A stretch of DNA of 52,850 nucleotides. Origin: JBMYRH01 sp049602155. GTDB lineage: Bacteria; Myxococcota_A; UBA9042; PHBI01; JBMYRH01. Below, piece after piece: positions 1 to 8,204 of the stretch. Position 1 is the first letter of the stretch. Each line of letters opens with the position of its first letter. The DNA is taken from the NCBI GenBank assembly GCA_049602155.1, contig JBMYRH010000037.1:1-52850 (forward strand), read 5' to 3'. A model generated the notes under the pieces. That model was given only the letters and a program-made list of their open reading frames with translations. It had not been told where the DNA came from and did not search any database. The position numbers and the translations under genes are program-made.

Positions 1-129
1 GGGATGGCGGAGTCGTGCTGACGGGAATGCTCGCCTGCCACCCTCAGCGATAGCCACGGACACCACACAGTCTGACTCCCTGAGGTGCTCACCCCAACCT
101 TGCAGAGACGACTGGCACAAAAGGGCTGG

Positions 130-2067
130 CTAGAGGCTCCTCGGATCCGTCAGGCGGCCTGTGATGGCGCTCGCGGCGGCGACCGCGGGGCTCACCAAGT
201 AGACGGGCCCAGGCGCGCCCATGCGGCGGTCGAAGTTCCGGTTGGTCGTGCTCGCCGTGGTCTCGCCTGGGTAAGGCACCCCAGGCCCGTTACCGATGCA
301 GCTGCCGCAACCGGGCGGAGAGATGACAGCGCCCAGTTCACGGAAGACATCGAGGACGCCCTCAGCCTCGGCCTCACGGGCGACGACCTCACTCGATGGG
401 GTCACAGTCACACGGACTGCATCGTGGAGCTTGCGACCACGGAGCACATCGGCCGCGGCGCGGAGATCCGAGATGGACCCGCCGGTGCACGATGCGATGA
501 CCACGTTGTGGATGTCGACGTCCGTGGCCTCTGCCAAGCTGAGGCGGTTACGGGAGTCGCCCGGCGTCGCCACCGTAAGCGGCACCTCGTCGAGGTCCAC
601 CTCGATGACACGCTCGTAGTGCGCGCCCTCATCGGGGGCCACCATACGGTCCGCATAGTCGGTGCCGCGACGCTCGGCCAAGAATGCCCGCAAGGGCTCA
701 CAAGGCTCGACGACACCGGTCATCAAGCCCCCCTCAACGGTCATATTCGTGATGACGCTGAGCTCGTCCACGTTCCATTGGTCGAGCCCAGGCCCACCGA
801 GTTGAATCACGCAGGTGTCCGTGGGGCCGGTGCGCCAGTGCTCTTCGCGGAAGTAGGGGTCACCGATGAGGTGCAAGACCAGGTCTTTGGGGCTCAAGAC
901 ACCCTTGGCGTCACCAGAGACGACGACGCGTACGACCTTCGGGACCGTGACTGGGATGAGCCCCGTCCGGAGCGCGAAGGCCATCGCGGTCGAGCCCACG
1001 CCAAAGGCGAAGGCGTTGAGCACACCAGCGGTCGGGCTGTGGGAGTCCGTCAACACGACCACGTCACCGGGGCGGGCGTACTCCTCCACAACGATACGGT
1101 GACACACACCGGCCTGGTGCTCACGCCCAGGGCCGTGGAGTCGGATGCCGTGGGCCTCACAGGCCTCAACCATCTCAGCGGCCAGTTGCCTCGCAGGCTT
1201 CAGGCGCGCGCTCTTAACCGCGTCGGGTACCGTTGGCTCATCGATGAGGACAAAGTGGTCCTCGAAGGACGCGCATAGCTCGGGGTCTTTCACCGGGACC
1301 TTGCCAAAGGCCTCCTCGTAGAGCGCCATGACCATGCCCGCGGTGTACTCATGCATCCCGCGGAAGCCTGCGCGGCACAGGACCTGGTCCCCTGGGCCAA
1401 CCTCGGAGATCCCAAACTGAGGCCCCTGCCCTGCCCCAGGACCACCACCTGCCCATGCGCGCGCAGCGACGATCTTCTCAACCACATTCAACGGGCGAGC
1501 GGCCTTCTCGGTCTCGTACCAAGGCGCGACATCGCCACTGAGCCACGCGTTGGCGTAGGGCAGCAGGCCGCCGACGTTCGCCACCTGGTTGAAGAACGGC
1601 GGGAGCTCGTCGAAGAAGGTCGAGGTGTCGACGTCTTCACCACCACGGAGGCGATCCAACACACCGTAGTCGGTGGTGAAGGGCATCCCGGCGTAGACCA
1701 TGTTCTCTTGGAAGATGCGCTGGAAGCTACGCGCGACGACGAGCTGGATGCCCGCCCCCACATGTGCCACGACAGCGACCTCCCGAGACGAGCCCGAGCC
1801 GTAGGCATCACCGCCCACGATGACCTGGAAGTCCCCGGTCCGGACGTCGTCTTTGGACACCGTCTCCTTAAAGTTCTCAAGGAAGTACGGGCCGAGGATC
1901 GCCGGCGTGTACCCCAGCGTGCACGCACGCCCTGAGATCATCCCATCGGTGTTGACCCCGTAATGCATATCCGCGTCGGCGGACAGCGTCAGGTCCTCTC
2001 CTTTCAGCTGTGACTGCAGGAGTTCAGGGTCGTTCGTTAAGTAGAGAATTCGGCCATCAAGCTTCAT
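130..2067 (-). CDS. Aconitase/3-isopropylmalate dehydratase superfamily protein, small domain first
   Basis: A 645-residue hydro-lyase or isomerase of the aconitase/LeuCD superfamily, cytosolic and expected to bind a 4Fe-4S cluster. The swivel (LeuD-like) domain comes first, residues 1 to about 180, with the GSGSSRE substrate loop at 90-96. The large (LeuC-like) domain follows, about 190-640, with LTDSHSPTAG near 339, and the cluster cysteines C527 (ASCTGG), C587 and C590 (GCGSC). A conserved NRNFDRRMG segment lies near 609. Usual aconitases have the swivel domain last, so the order here is permuted. The D-H-N/S motif of LeuC seems to read D-E-P (around 276). GGAG lies 8 nt before the ATG, fixing the start. 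Substrate (isopropylmalate, citrate, homocitrate, dimethylmalate) cannot be told from sequence alone, and no leucine-pathway gene is adjacent. Confidence 0.88.
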   Translation of the reverse strand: MKLDGRILYLTNDPELLQSQLKGEDLTLSADADMHYGVNTDGMISGRACTLGYTPAILGPYFLENFKETVSKDDVRTGDFQVIVGGDAYGSGSSREVAVVAHVGAGIQLVVARSFQRIFQENMVYAGMPFTTDYGVLDRLRGGEDVDTSTFFDELPPFFNQVANVGGLLPYANAWLSGDVAPWYETEKAARPLNVVEKIVAARAWAGGGPGAGQGPQFGISEVGPGDQVLCRAGFRGMHEYTAGMVMALYEEAFGKVPVKDPELCASFEDHFVLIDEPTVPDAVKSARLKPARQLAAEMVEACEAHGIRLHGPGREHQAGVCHRIVVEEYARPGDVVVLTDSHSPTAGVLNAFAFGVGSTAMAFALRTGLIPVTVPKVVRVVVSGDAKGVLSPKDLVLHLIGDPYFREEHWRTGPTDTCVIQLGGPGLDQWNVDELSVITNMTVEGGLMTGVVEPCEPLRAFLAERRGTDYADRMVAPDEGAHYERVIEVDLDEVPLTVATPGDSRNRLSLAEATDVDIHNVVIASCTGGSISDLRAAADVLRGRKLHDAVRVTVTPSSEVVAREAEAEGVLDVFRELGAVISPPGCGSCIGNGPGVPYPGETTASTTNRNFDRRMGAPGPVYLVSPAVAAASAITGRLTDPRSL

Positions 2068-2376
2068 GTTCTGGGCTCCAGTGGCGATTGCTTACCCCAC
2101 CGTGACGCCTCACTCAAGCTTCTCCCGAAAACAGAGGACCTTTGCCTCGGCGCACAGCCCACTCCGACCTGCGCCAAAAAGGGAACACCAGGGCTCCCGC
2201 CACGCACTCCGTCGCAGGGGGTCATGTAGGCGTATTTGCCCGTCATCGACCGTCCCAGTCGGCCCCGTAAGCACCGGCGAAAGCTGCCCCTGCCCTCACT
2301 ATCGCCCCTCACGTGAGCGTCGCATGGTCACCTCGAACCAGTGTCGGAGCGCAGACGCTCACTGTGGGTGGAATGG

Positions 2377-3054
2377 ATGACGGTCGACAATTCGAAGCAA
2401 ACGGTCTCCGACCTCTGGCGTCAGACACTTGGGCTCGACTCCCTCGATGAGCTGGGTGTGGACGCCACCGGCGCCGCGAGCCCTGACCAACACGCCGCTC
2501 AGCTCCTTGCGGCGCTGCAGTCATCCGCTGTGAAGGGCTCGCCCACCGCCCAGCTGGCACAACCCGATACGCTCGTGGCCACCGCGCCCGAGGGCCCGGC
2601 GGGGCGCGACTCTCTGAATCGCCAGGTGACGGCGTGGCTCACCTTCCCAAGCGGACCAGAGGACCCGAGCGCAGCGGGGTCAGTGAGCGCGAAATTGCCC
2701 CACGCCCCTGTCCAATCCAACACGCAGGGCACGCCGGCGAGCGACGCCAACCCACGGCCTCACTATCGCATCCTCCGCGAGGTCGGCCGAGGGGGCATGG
2801 GGATCGTCTACTGTGCCCTGCAGCACTCCCTGAACCACGAAGCCGCGCTTCCCCTTGGGCTCCCCGCCGTGGCATCGTCCATGCACCGAATGCCGACACG
2901 AAACATGTCCCCCATGAGGTCCCAGTATGAAGATGAGGCACGCCACAGGAGTACGGATTGCGCCCCCCACACGGGGTGGGCACGCCGCCCGACACCTCTC
3001 CATGACCCTCGCGCTGATTGCCAGCCTCTTGGTGCTAAGCTGCTCGGGCGATGA
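2377..3054 (+). pseudogene. Truncated PknB-type Ser/Thr kinase remnant
   Basis: The reading frame begins like a cytosolic regulatory kinase: about 125 residues of low-complexity N-terminal region, then YRILREVGRGGMGIVY, the glycine-rich ATP loop of a Hanks-type kinase. The homology stops about 15 residues later. The sequence reads EAALPLGLP where a kinase has VALK plus the catalytic lysine, and what follows is unrelated and runs into the signal sequence of the next gene. No catalytic HRD or DFG motif is present. An alternative GTG start exists at 2341. The useful part ends near 2860. The remaining frame overlaps the lipoprotein gene at 2927 and is probably not used. It could be a short expressed protein, but the lost lysine and C-lobe argue for a decayed or recombined gene. 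Confidence 0.7.
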
Positions 3055-3874
3055 GGCCGGCACGATAGAGACCGCTGACACCCTCAGTGGCGACATGGCC
3101 GCCGATGTCCCGGTGGAAGCGAGTGACATCGCAGCGGATCAACAACAGGGTGACACAGCCGCTCACCAGGATGACTCCGAGGCCGAGACCACAGCGCCGG
3201 AAGACGGCGATCCGTGCCTCAACGCAGGCACCGAGGGCGCGACAGCGACCTGCCTCGCTCCAACGCAATCGGCCGAGTACTACATCGACCAAGCCGAGCG
3301 ATACTTCGACACCCTCGATGTCACTGCAGACCCAGAGCGCGTCCCGACCTACTCCGAGCTTGTCGCGCGCTGGGAGTGGCCACCTTGGCTCCTCCTGACG
3401 GCCTACGGAAGTCAGGACATGATCGACACCAACAAGGCCCTGCACACCCTGGACCCCTCGACAGTCCCGACCCGGGACTGCCGCGCCTTTGATGTGCAGC
3501 CGTTCGCGCGCTGCACGGTGGTCTTCGAATACGATGACGGCCCTTGCCCAATCTACGAGGAGTTCACCTTCAACGACGCTGGCGAGATGACCTTCATCGA
3601 AGCATGGAGTGATATCCCTGGGCTGCGTCCTCAGATTGATCCTCAAGACCCTTGGGGAGAGCTGAGCTCACTCGGACGACTAGCGACCCGGGTCCCTGGC
3701 CTTGGGAACGCGCAAGGGCTCATCTCGCTTGAGAGTTCATGGATGACCCAGGCCGCTGAGGCAGACCCCGACGTCGCAGACTTCGCGCTGCGAGCGAGCG
3801 ACTGGTGGGTCTACTGGTACGAAGCCTTCACAGAGGCCCCGACCAGCTTCTTCGCGCAGGGCTGTGGCTGGTAG
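2927..3874 (+). CDS. Secreted lipoprotein of unknown function
   Basis: A 315-residue exported lipoprotein. An Arg/His-rich N-terminus is followed by a hydrophobic stretch and the lipobox LVLSC (Cys about residue 39), then an acidic Asp/Thr/Ala-rich linker to about residue 95. The globular part (about 100-315) has scattered Trp, Tyr and a few Cys and no domain I recognise. GAGG ends 7 nt before ATG 2927, supporting this start; an in-frame ATG at 3002 would give a minimal signal peptide without the basic N-region. It lies directly behind the kinase remnant, as if the junction joined foreign upstream DNA to this gene. It ends 6 bp from the convergent sigma-54 regulator gene. The acidic linker style recurs in the large lipoproteins of this window. 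Confidence 0.75.
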   Translation: MKMRHATGVRIAPPTRGGHAARHLSMTLALIASLLVLSCSGDEAGTIETADTLSGDMAADVPVEASDIAADQQQGDTAAHQDDSEAETTAPEDGDPCLNAGTEGATATCLAPTQSAEYYIDQAERYFDTLDVTADPERVPTYSELVARWEWPPWLLLTAYGSQDMIDTNKALHTLDPSTVPTRDCRAFDVQPFARCTVVFEYDDGPCPIYEEFTFNDAGEMTFIEAWSDIPGLRPQIDPQDPWGELSSLGRLATRVPGLGNAQGLISLESSWMTQAAEADPDVADFALRASDWWVYWYEAFTEAPTSFFAQGCGW

Positions 3875-3880
3875 CCCGCC

Positions 3881-5245
3881 TCACCCCAGCCCGTGCGCCT
3901 CGAGCTTGTTGTAGAGGGTGCGTCGGCTGATCCCTAAGATACGCGCCGCCTGAGTTCGGTTGTTTCCACACCGGAGCAGCGTCTGCTCAAGGGCGCCTTT
4001 CTCGGCTTTCCGCCGCTGAACTTCTAGGGACTCTTCGGTGGCCGTGTAGAGCGTTGAGGCTGCGCTTGGCCGCCGCGCAGACAGCTCTTTGTCCACCTCT
4101 CTCACCTCGATCCGCGGTGTATCGGACAGGACAATGAGGCGCTCTAAGACGTTCTGAAGCTGCCGGACGTTGCCTGGCCAGTCATGCTGCCCCAAGCGCA
4201 CCAGCGCCTCATCTGAGAGATGTGCGTCAGGCACGCCGTTGTCCCGCCCCAGCGTGGTCATGAAGTGCCGAGCAAGCAGGAGGACATCCTTGCCTCGGTG
4301 ACGCAGCGGGGGGAGGTCAATCGGGATGACATTCAGCCGATAAAACAGATCTTCACGGAAGTCCCCCGCCTCGACCAGGGCCTCCAAGTCGCGATGGGTC
4401 GCAGCCACGAAGCGCGTATCGACCGACAACGTCTCAGTCCCCCCGAGTCGCACGAAAGATCGGTCCTGCAAGACCCTGAGCAGCTTGACTTGCACCATGG
4501 CTGAGGTGTCGCCGATCTCGTCAAGGAAGAGCGTCCCATGACTGGCCAACTCCACCCGCCCCGGCTTGCGCTGAGTCGCCCCGGTAAAGGCCCCCTTCTC
4601 ATAGCCGAAGAGCTCGCTCTCGATGAGAGAGTCCGGGAGCGCCCCACAGTGGACCGTCACCATCGCCTCGGCGTGCCGCGGGCTCTGGGCATGGATCGCC
4701 TCGGCCACGCGCTCTTTCCCCGTCCCGCTCTCGCCTCGAATCAAGACATGCGCGGATGAACGCGCTGCCTTCTTAATCAACCGGAAGACCGCCTGCATCG
4801 GCTCGGACTCCCCTAAGAGCGCGCTTGACGTCAGCTCAGCCAGGGGCGGCTCAACGTGCTGGCCGAGCTGCTTCAGCTGCGCCCCGACGACATAGAGGAG
4901 CTCCGCACGATCGAAGGGCTTCAAGATGAACTCGCGCGCCCCCGCTTTCATGGCCTCGACCGCCAAGGGGACGGTGCCATGCGCCGTGAGCATCACGACC
5001 GGGAGCGCCGGCCATCGCGCCCCGAGCGATTCGAGGAGCGCCATGCCGTCCATCCCAGGCATCCGTAAATCGGTGATGACCAAATCAAACGGCCGCCGCT
5101 CAAGCGCCTCAAGGGCCGCCTTGCCCGAGGTCACAGAGGCCACACAGAGCCCACCCTGTCGAAGGAGCGCTTCGAGGACTTTACCCAACGCCTCGTCATC
5201 GTCCACGACCAGCACGTGGCGGGCCTCATCACTGCTGAAGTCCAT
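3881..5245 (-). CDS. Sigma-54-dependent response regulator (NtrC family)
   Basis: A 454-residue cytosolic transcription activator with the full NtrC layout: receiver domain 10-125 with phosphoacceptor D59 in VITDLRMPGMDG; AAA+ domain about 143-375 with Walker A GESGTGKE (171-178), the sigma-54 contact loop GAFTGA (218-223) and Walker B LFLDEIGD (239-246); and a Fis-type helix-turn-helix at about 414-452 (NRTQAARILGISRRTLY). It should couple ATP hydrolysis to open-complex formation at sigma-54 promoters when phosphorylated. Its ATG shares one base with the stop of the upstream kinase gene, so the two are translationally coupled and almost certainly a cognate pair. The target promoter is not evident in this window. 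Confidence 0.95.
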   Translation of the reverse strand: MDFSSDEARHVLVVDDDEALGKVLEALLRQGGLCVASVTSGKAALEALERRPFDLVITDLRMPGMDGMALLESLGARWPALPVVMLTAHGTVPLAVEAMKAGAREFILKPFDRAELLYVVGAQLKQLGQHVEPPLAELTSSALLGESEPMQAVFRLIKKAARSSAHVLIRGESGTGKERVAEAIHAQSPRHAEAMVTVHCGALPDSLIESELFGYEKGAFTGATQRKPGRVELASHGTLFLDEIGDTSAMVQVKLLRVLQDRSFVRLGGTETLSVDTRFVAATHRDLEALVEAGDFREDLFYRLNVIPIDLPPLRHRGKDVLLLARHFMTTLGRDNGVPDAHLSDEALVRLGQHDWPGNVRQLQNVLERLIVLSDTPRIEVREVDKELSARRPSAASTLYTATEESLEVQRRKAEKGALEQTLLRCGNNRTQAARILGISRRTLYNKLEAHGLG

Positions 5246-6801
5246 CAGGCGAGTCCTTGTTCAAGGTCCCGGTATGGGAGCTCTATCGTCACGGTTGTCC
5301 CCTCACCCAGCGTGCTGCTGAGCCGCACTTCTCCGCCGTGAGCCTCGACCACACGCCTTACGAACGCGAGGCCCAAGCCACTGCCATCTTGCCGGGTCGT
5401 GTAGAAGTCGTCGAATGCCCGCTGGAGCTGCCTGGCGTCCATGCCGCTGCCTGTGTCCGTCACCGTGACGATGAGCGCCTCATGTAGGCCAGCGCTCACC
5501 TCCGTCCTGACCGTCAAGATCCCGCCATCAGGCATCGCCTTGAGGGCGTTTTGAATCACATTATCCAGTGCCCCCTCAATGAGGTCCTCGTCCATCGCAT
5601 AGGGCGGCAGCGCTCCGTGGAGGTTCGCCTCCACGCTCAGCGCGCCCTCAGCGCCGCTACGGGAGAGAGAGAGCAAGCTGAGGACATGGCGCACGATGCG
5701 ATCCATGTCCTCCCGTTGCATCACAGGCTCGATGCGACTCAGGCGCGCATAACGGTTAATCACGCGCTCCATACGCTCCGCTTGCTCCACCGTGAGCGCC
5801 AAGAAGTCCGCATGCTCATCCAGTGACCGCCCCTGAGCGACCTCCTCGACGAGGAACTGGAGCGACCCCTTCATCGCCGCCAGTGGGTTCTTTAAGTCAT
5901 GCGCCATCTGCGCGGAGAAGCGACCGAGCAGGATCAGCTCACGGCCACGCTCCTTGTTGGTGCTCACCCGCGCCAGGACATCCCAAGTCGCCGCGATAAC
6001 GATGAGCGTGAAGCTGGAGAAGGTCACCACGAGGAGCGCCCTGTCCGTCCCTAAGACTTGAAACACCGTGAGATAGCCGCCGGTCGCCAACAGCGCCAGG
6101 AAGACAGCATAGAGGCTCACGCTCGCCGAGAGGTCTCGCCCAAAGAGGCGGAAACGGAGGACTACGACGGCGATGAGTGACGTCGCAGCGAGAGCGCCGA
6201 ATTCTCGCGCACCGAAGAACATCGACCCGAACCCACCCAAGTCAGGTGAGCCAAGCAGCCCGTCCCACAGCTCCGTCGATCCCAGGCTCCCCCCAAGCAA
6301 CACGGCGGCCACGAAGAGCCGCGTTCGGATGTGCTCATCGGGGTTCTTATTCGAGCGCAGATGCCGTGTAAGCAGCATCAAGCTCACCAGCATCATGGCG
6401 CCGATGCCCAACAGAAAACAGAGACGCCATGTGTTGGAGAGCACCCACGCGCGCCCCTCTGGCGAGATGAAAGCGAACGCTGAGGAGAGCGACAGCGCCC
6501 CGAAGAGCACATAAAAGAGCACGAGCAGTGGCCGAAGCGACATCGGGCTGCGCACAAAGCGCATCGTCACATGAAGCGCGAGCGGCACGCTCAGCGGCGA
6601 GAACGTGACGTCCAGCCAGCGCCAGACATCCTGCCCCGACACCTCGTAGGCCCAAGTCGCGAAGTTCCACACAAAGAAGTTCACGCAAAGGAGCGCCACA
6701 GGGACGGCGATGGCGTTTTTAGCGCCTCGGGCCAGCACCAAGAAGGCGACAGCCAGATGCCCCATGCACGCGCACAGGCTTAAGAGCTCCGTTAATGACA
6801 T
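5245..6801 (-). CDS. Membrane sensor histidine kinase, partner of the NtrC-type regulator
   Basis: A 518-residue inner-membrane kinase. Residues 1-275 hold about seven to eight hydrophobic helices, like the 7TM sensory regions of His-kinases, with no large periplasmic domain. The dimerisation/phosphoacceptor site is H301 in AHDLKNPLAAMKGS, followed by an HATPase domain with N-box (VIQNALKAMPDGG), G1 (VTDTGSGMD) and G2 (GSGLGLAF). The class with HDLKNPLA and a linked sigma-54 activator resembles the NtrB/ZraS/PilS-like group. AGGA sits about 6 nt before ATG 6801. The stimulus is unknown; the many-helix sensor suggests something in or near the membrane. Confidence 0.93.
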   Translation of the reverse strand: MSLTELLSLCACMGHLAVAFLVLARGAKNAIAVPVALLCVNFFVWNFATWAYEVSGQDVWRWLDVTFSPLSVPLALHVTMRFVRSPMSLRPLLVLFYVLFGALSLSSAFAFISPEGRAWVLSNTWRLCFLLGIGAMMLVSLMLLTRHLRSNKNPDEHIRTRLFVAAVLLGGSLGSTELWDGLLGSPDLGGFGSMFFGAREFGALAATSLIAVVVLRFRLFGRDLSASVSLYAVFLALLATGGYLTVFQVLGTDRALLVVTFSSFTLIVIAATWDVLARVSTNKERGRELILLGRFSAQMAHDLKNPLAAMKGSLQFLVEEVAQGRSLDEHADFLALTVEQAERMERVINRYARLSRIEPVMQREDMDRIVRHVLSLLSLSRSGAEGALSVEANLHGALPPYAMDEDLIEGALDNVIQNALKAMPDGGILTVRTEVSAGLHEALIVTVTDTGSGMDARQLQRAFDDFYTTRQDGSGLGLAFVRRVVEAHGGEVRLSSTLGEGTTVTIELPYRDLEQGLA

Positions 6802-7155
6802 GCCACGTCCTTCCTACGGCGCGCCTTAAAACACAAGCGCAGCCACTCAGAGACACGGGCGGAATGAGTGCAACCCCTATGCCAAACGCTGAACCTCCAG
6901 TCGGCAGCCGTGACCACCTCAAGCGCACCCTCAAATGTGCACTGAGGTGCACACACCCTGTGCATCTCGCTTCTCAAGCCGGCCCCCTTCACACGCGACG
7001 GCGCCACGTTTCACGGACCTCCGCCTCCGCTCCCACAGTGGCATGCGCATTGCAATCCACCGAGAGCACGAACGATCCCACACCGGCGGGCAAAGCGAGC
7101 CAAAGCGACAGACCGCTCTGCGTATGCTTCCGCCCCTCTCGGAGCAGGCTGACAC
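6802..7155. promoter_or_regulatory. Divergent intergenic region with a 7-bp palindrome
   Basis: A 354-bp gap between the divergently transcribed kinase and FHA-like genes. No reading frame here has coding character. It holds a perfect inverted repeat, TGTGCAC-TGAG-GTGCACA at 6936-6953, with a further GTGCAT just downstream. The short spacer and absence of a T-run make an operator more likely than a terminator. Which gene it would serve is unknown, and no clear -35/-10 pair was found. Confidence 0.35.
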
Positions 7156-8058
7156 ATGGGCCAAGTCGCAATTAGATACGGAGCGCATCACCACAATCGG
7201 ATGCTCCTAGCCTCGACCTTAGTGGGGCGTCATTGGCGCTGTGACATCAGGATCGACGATCCCCGTGTCCCCCTGTACTGGCTCGAGGTTCGCTGGACCG
7301 GGAAGGCCTGGTCATGGCGTGAGCTCACGGACAGCGGTGGCACCCGCGGCACAGGCCTGAGCGCACGTCGTGGCTGGCGGACCCTCAACCCGCAGCGAAC
7401 AAAAGCGCCTCGTGTCACTCACCCGCCCGACGTGAGCATAACGTTCACTGATCTCTCCCCATGCAGTTGGCTTATCGAGTCCCTTGCGACGAGGGCTTAC
7501 CTCTCTCGTGCGGAGTCCGCGAAGCAGCTTGAAGTTTGGGGAGGGCGCGCCCATCGCGTCCACTGGGAGCAAAGAGGCCACACCTCGCCTCCACTCGACG
7601 ATGGCGCCCTCTTTATCGTCGATGACCAGGCCTACCGGTTTCACTCTGGCCACGCCATCGAAGACACGAGCGCCTCTCAACTCGACGTGACTGACGCACA
7701 ATGCCGACTCGACATCGACGCCAGCTCACTCACTGCGACGTTCACACAAGGCAGCCTCGAGGCCCGTGTGCATGGTGAGTTCGTCCGCATCCTGCTCATC
7801 TACGCGATGGCGAGACGCGATGAGCACTTCGATGACGGTGGTTGGCTGACCCGGAGGGAGGCCCACGAGCGGTGGATCTCTCAAGGGGGCAACCCTCATT
7901 CACCTGCGGAACGAATCGGCTGGGACCGGGGTAAACTTCGCACACGGTTGGCCGAAGCGGGGGCAAGCCAACTCAAGCACCTCTTTGAGCGCAACCGACA
8001 CGGGAGCGAGGTCTCGATCCGCGTCCGCCTGTCCCCTGCACAGCTCTTGATCACCTGA
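7156..8058 (+). CDS. FHA-like domain protein with a winged-helix-like C-terminus
   Basis: A 300-residue soluble protein without signal peptide. The N-terminal ~100 residues look like a divergent FHA phosphothreonine-binding domain (VGRHWRCDIRIDDPRVP, with the G-R and downstream D-I-x-I/D-D pattern). Residues about 190-300, from VHGEFVRILLIYAMARR to the end, are predicted helical then beta and resemble the winged-helix-like tails that follow FHA domains in some myxobacterial proteins. That similarity is by pattern only. A middle block (about 110-180) is unassigned. A weak GGAG is 11 nt before ATG 7156; ATG 7201 would cut into the FHA fold. FHA proteins usually read Ser/Thr kinase signals, and the only kinase nearby is the broken one at 2377. 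Confidence 0.6.
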   Translation: MGQVAIRYGAHHHNRMLLASTLVGRHWRCDIRIDDPRVPLYWLEVRWTGKAWSWRELTDSGGTRGTGLSARRGWRTLNPQRTKAPRVTHPPDVSITFTDLSPCSWLIESLATRAYLSRAESAKQLEVWGGRAHRVHWEQRGHTSPPLDDGALFIVDDQAYRFHSGHAIEDTSASQLDVTDAQCRLDIDASSLTATFTQGSLEARVHGEFVRILLIYAMARRDEHFDDGGWLTRREAHERWISQGGNPHSPAERIGWDRGKLRTRLAEAGASQLKHLFERNRHGSEVSIRVRLSPAQLLIT

Positions 8059-8204
8059 GCCACTGCCACCGCGTCGCCTAACCACCCTCGCGCCATTGAC
8101 CAACGTAGGGACAAGCCCTTCCAGGCCAAGACGGAAGCATCTCAGTCCGCTAAACTGGCCTCATTGCCGGACTCCACCAAGGAAGGGCCCGGCGCGGAGG
8201 GGAC

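Noticed and set aside
85..1278. Long plus-strand open frame opposite the aconitase-like gene
   Set aside because: It runs antisense to a gene with clear catalytic motifs, has an Arg/His/Asp-rich composition typical of GC-rich shadow frames, and shows no domain.
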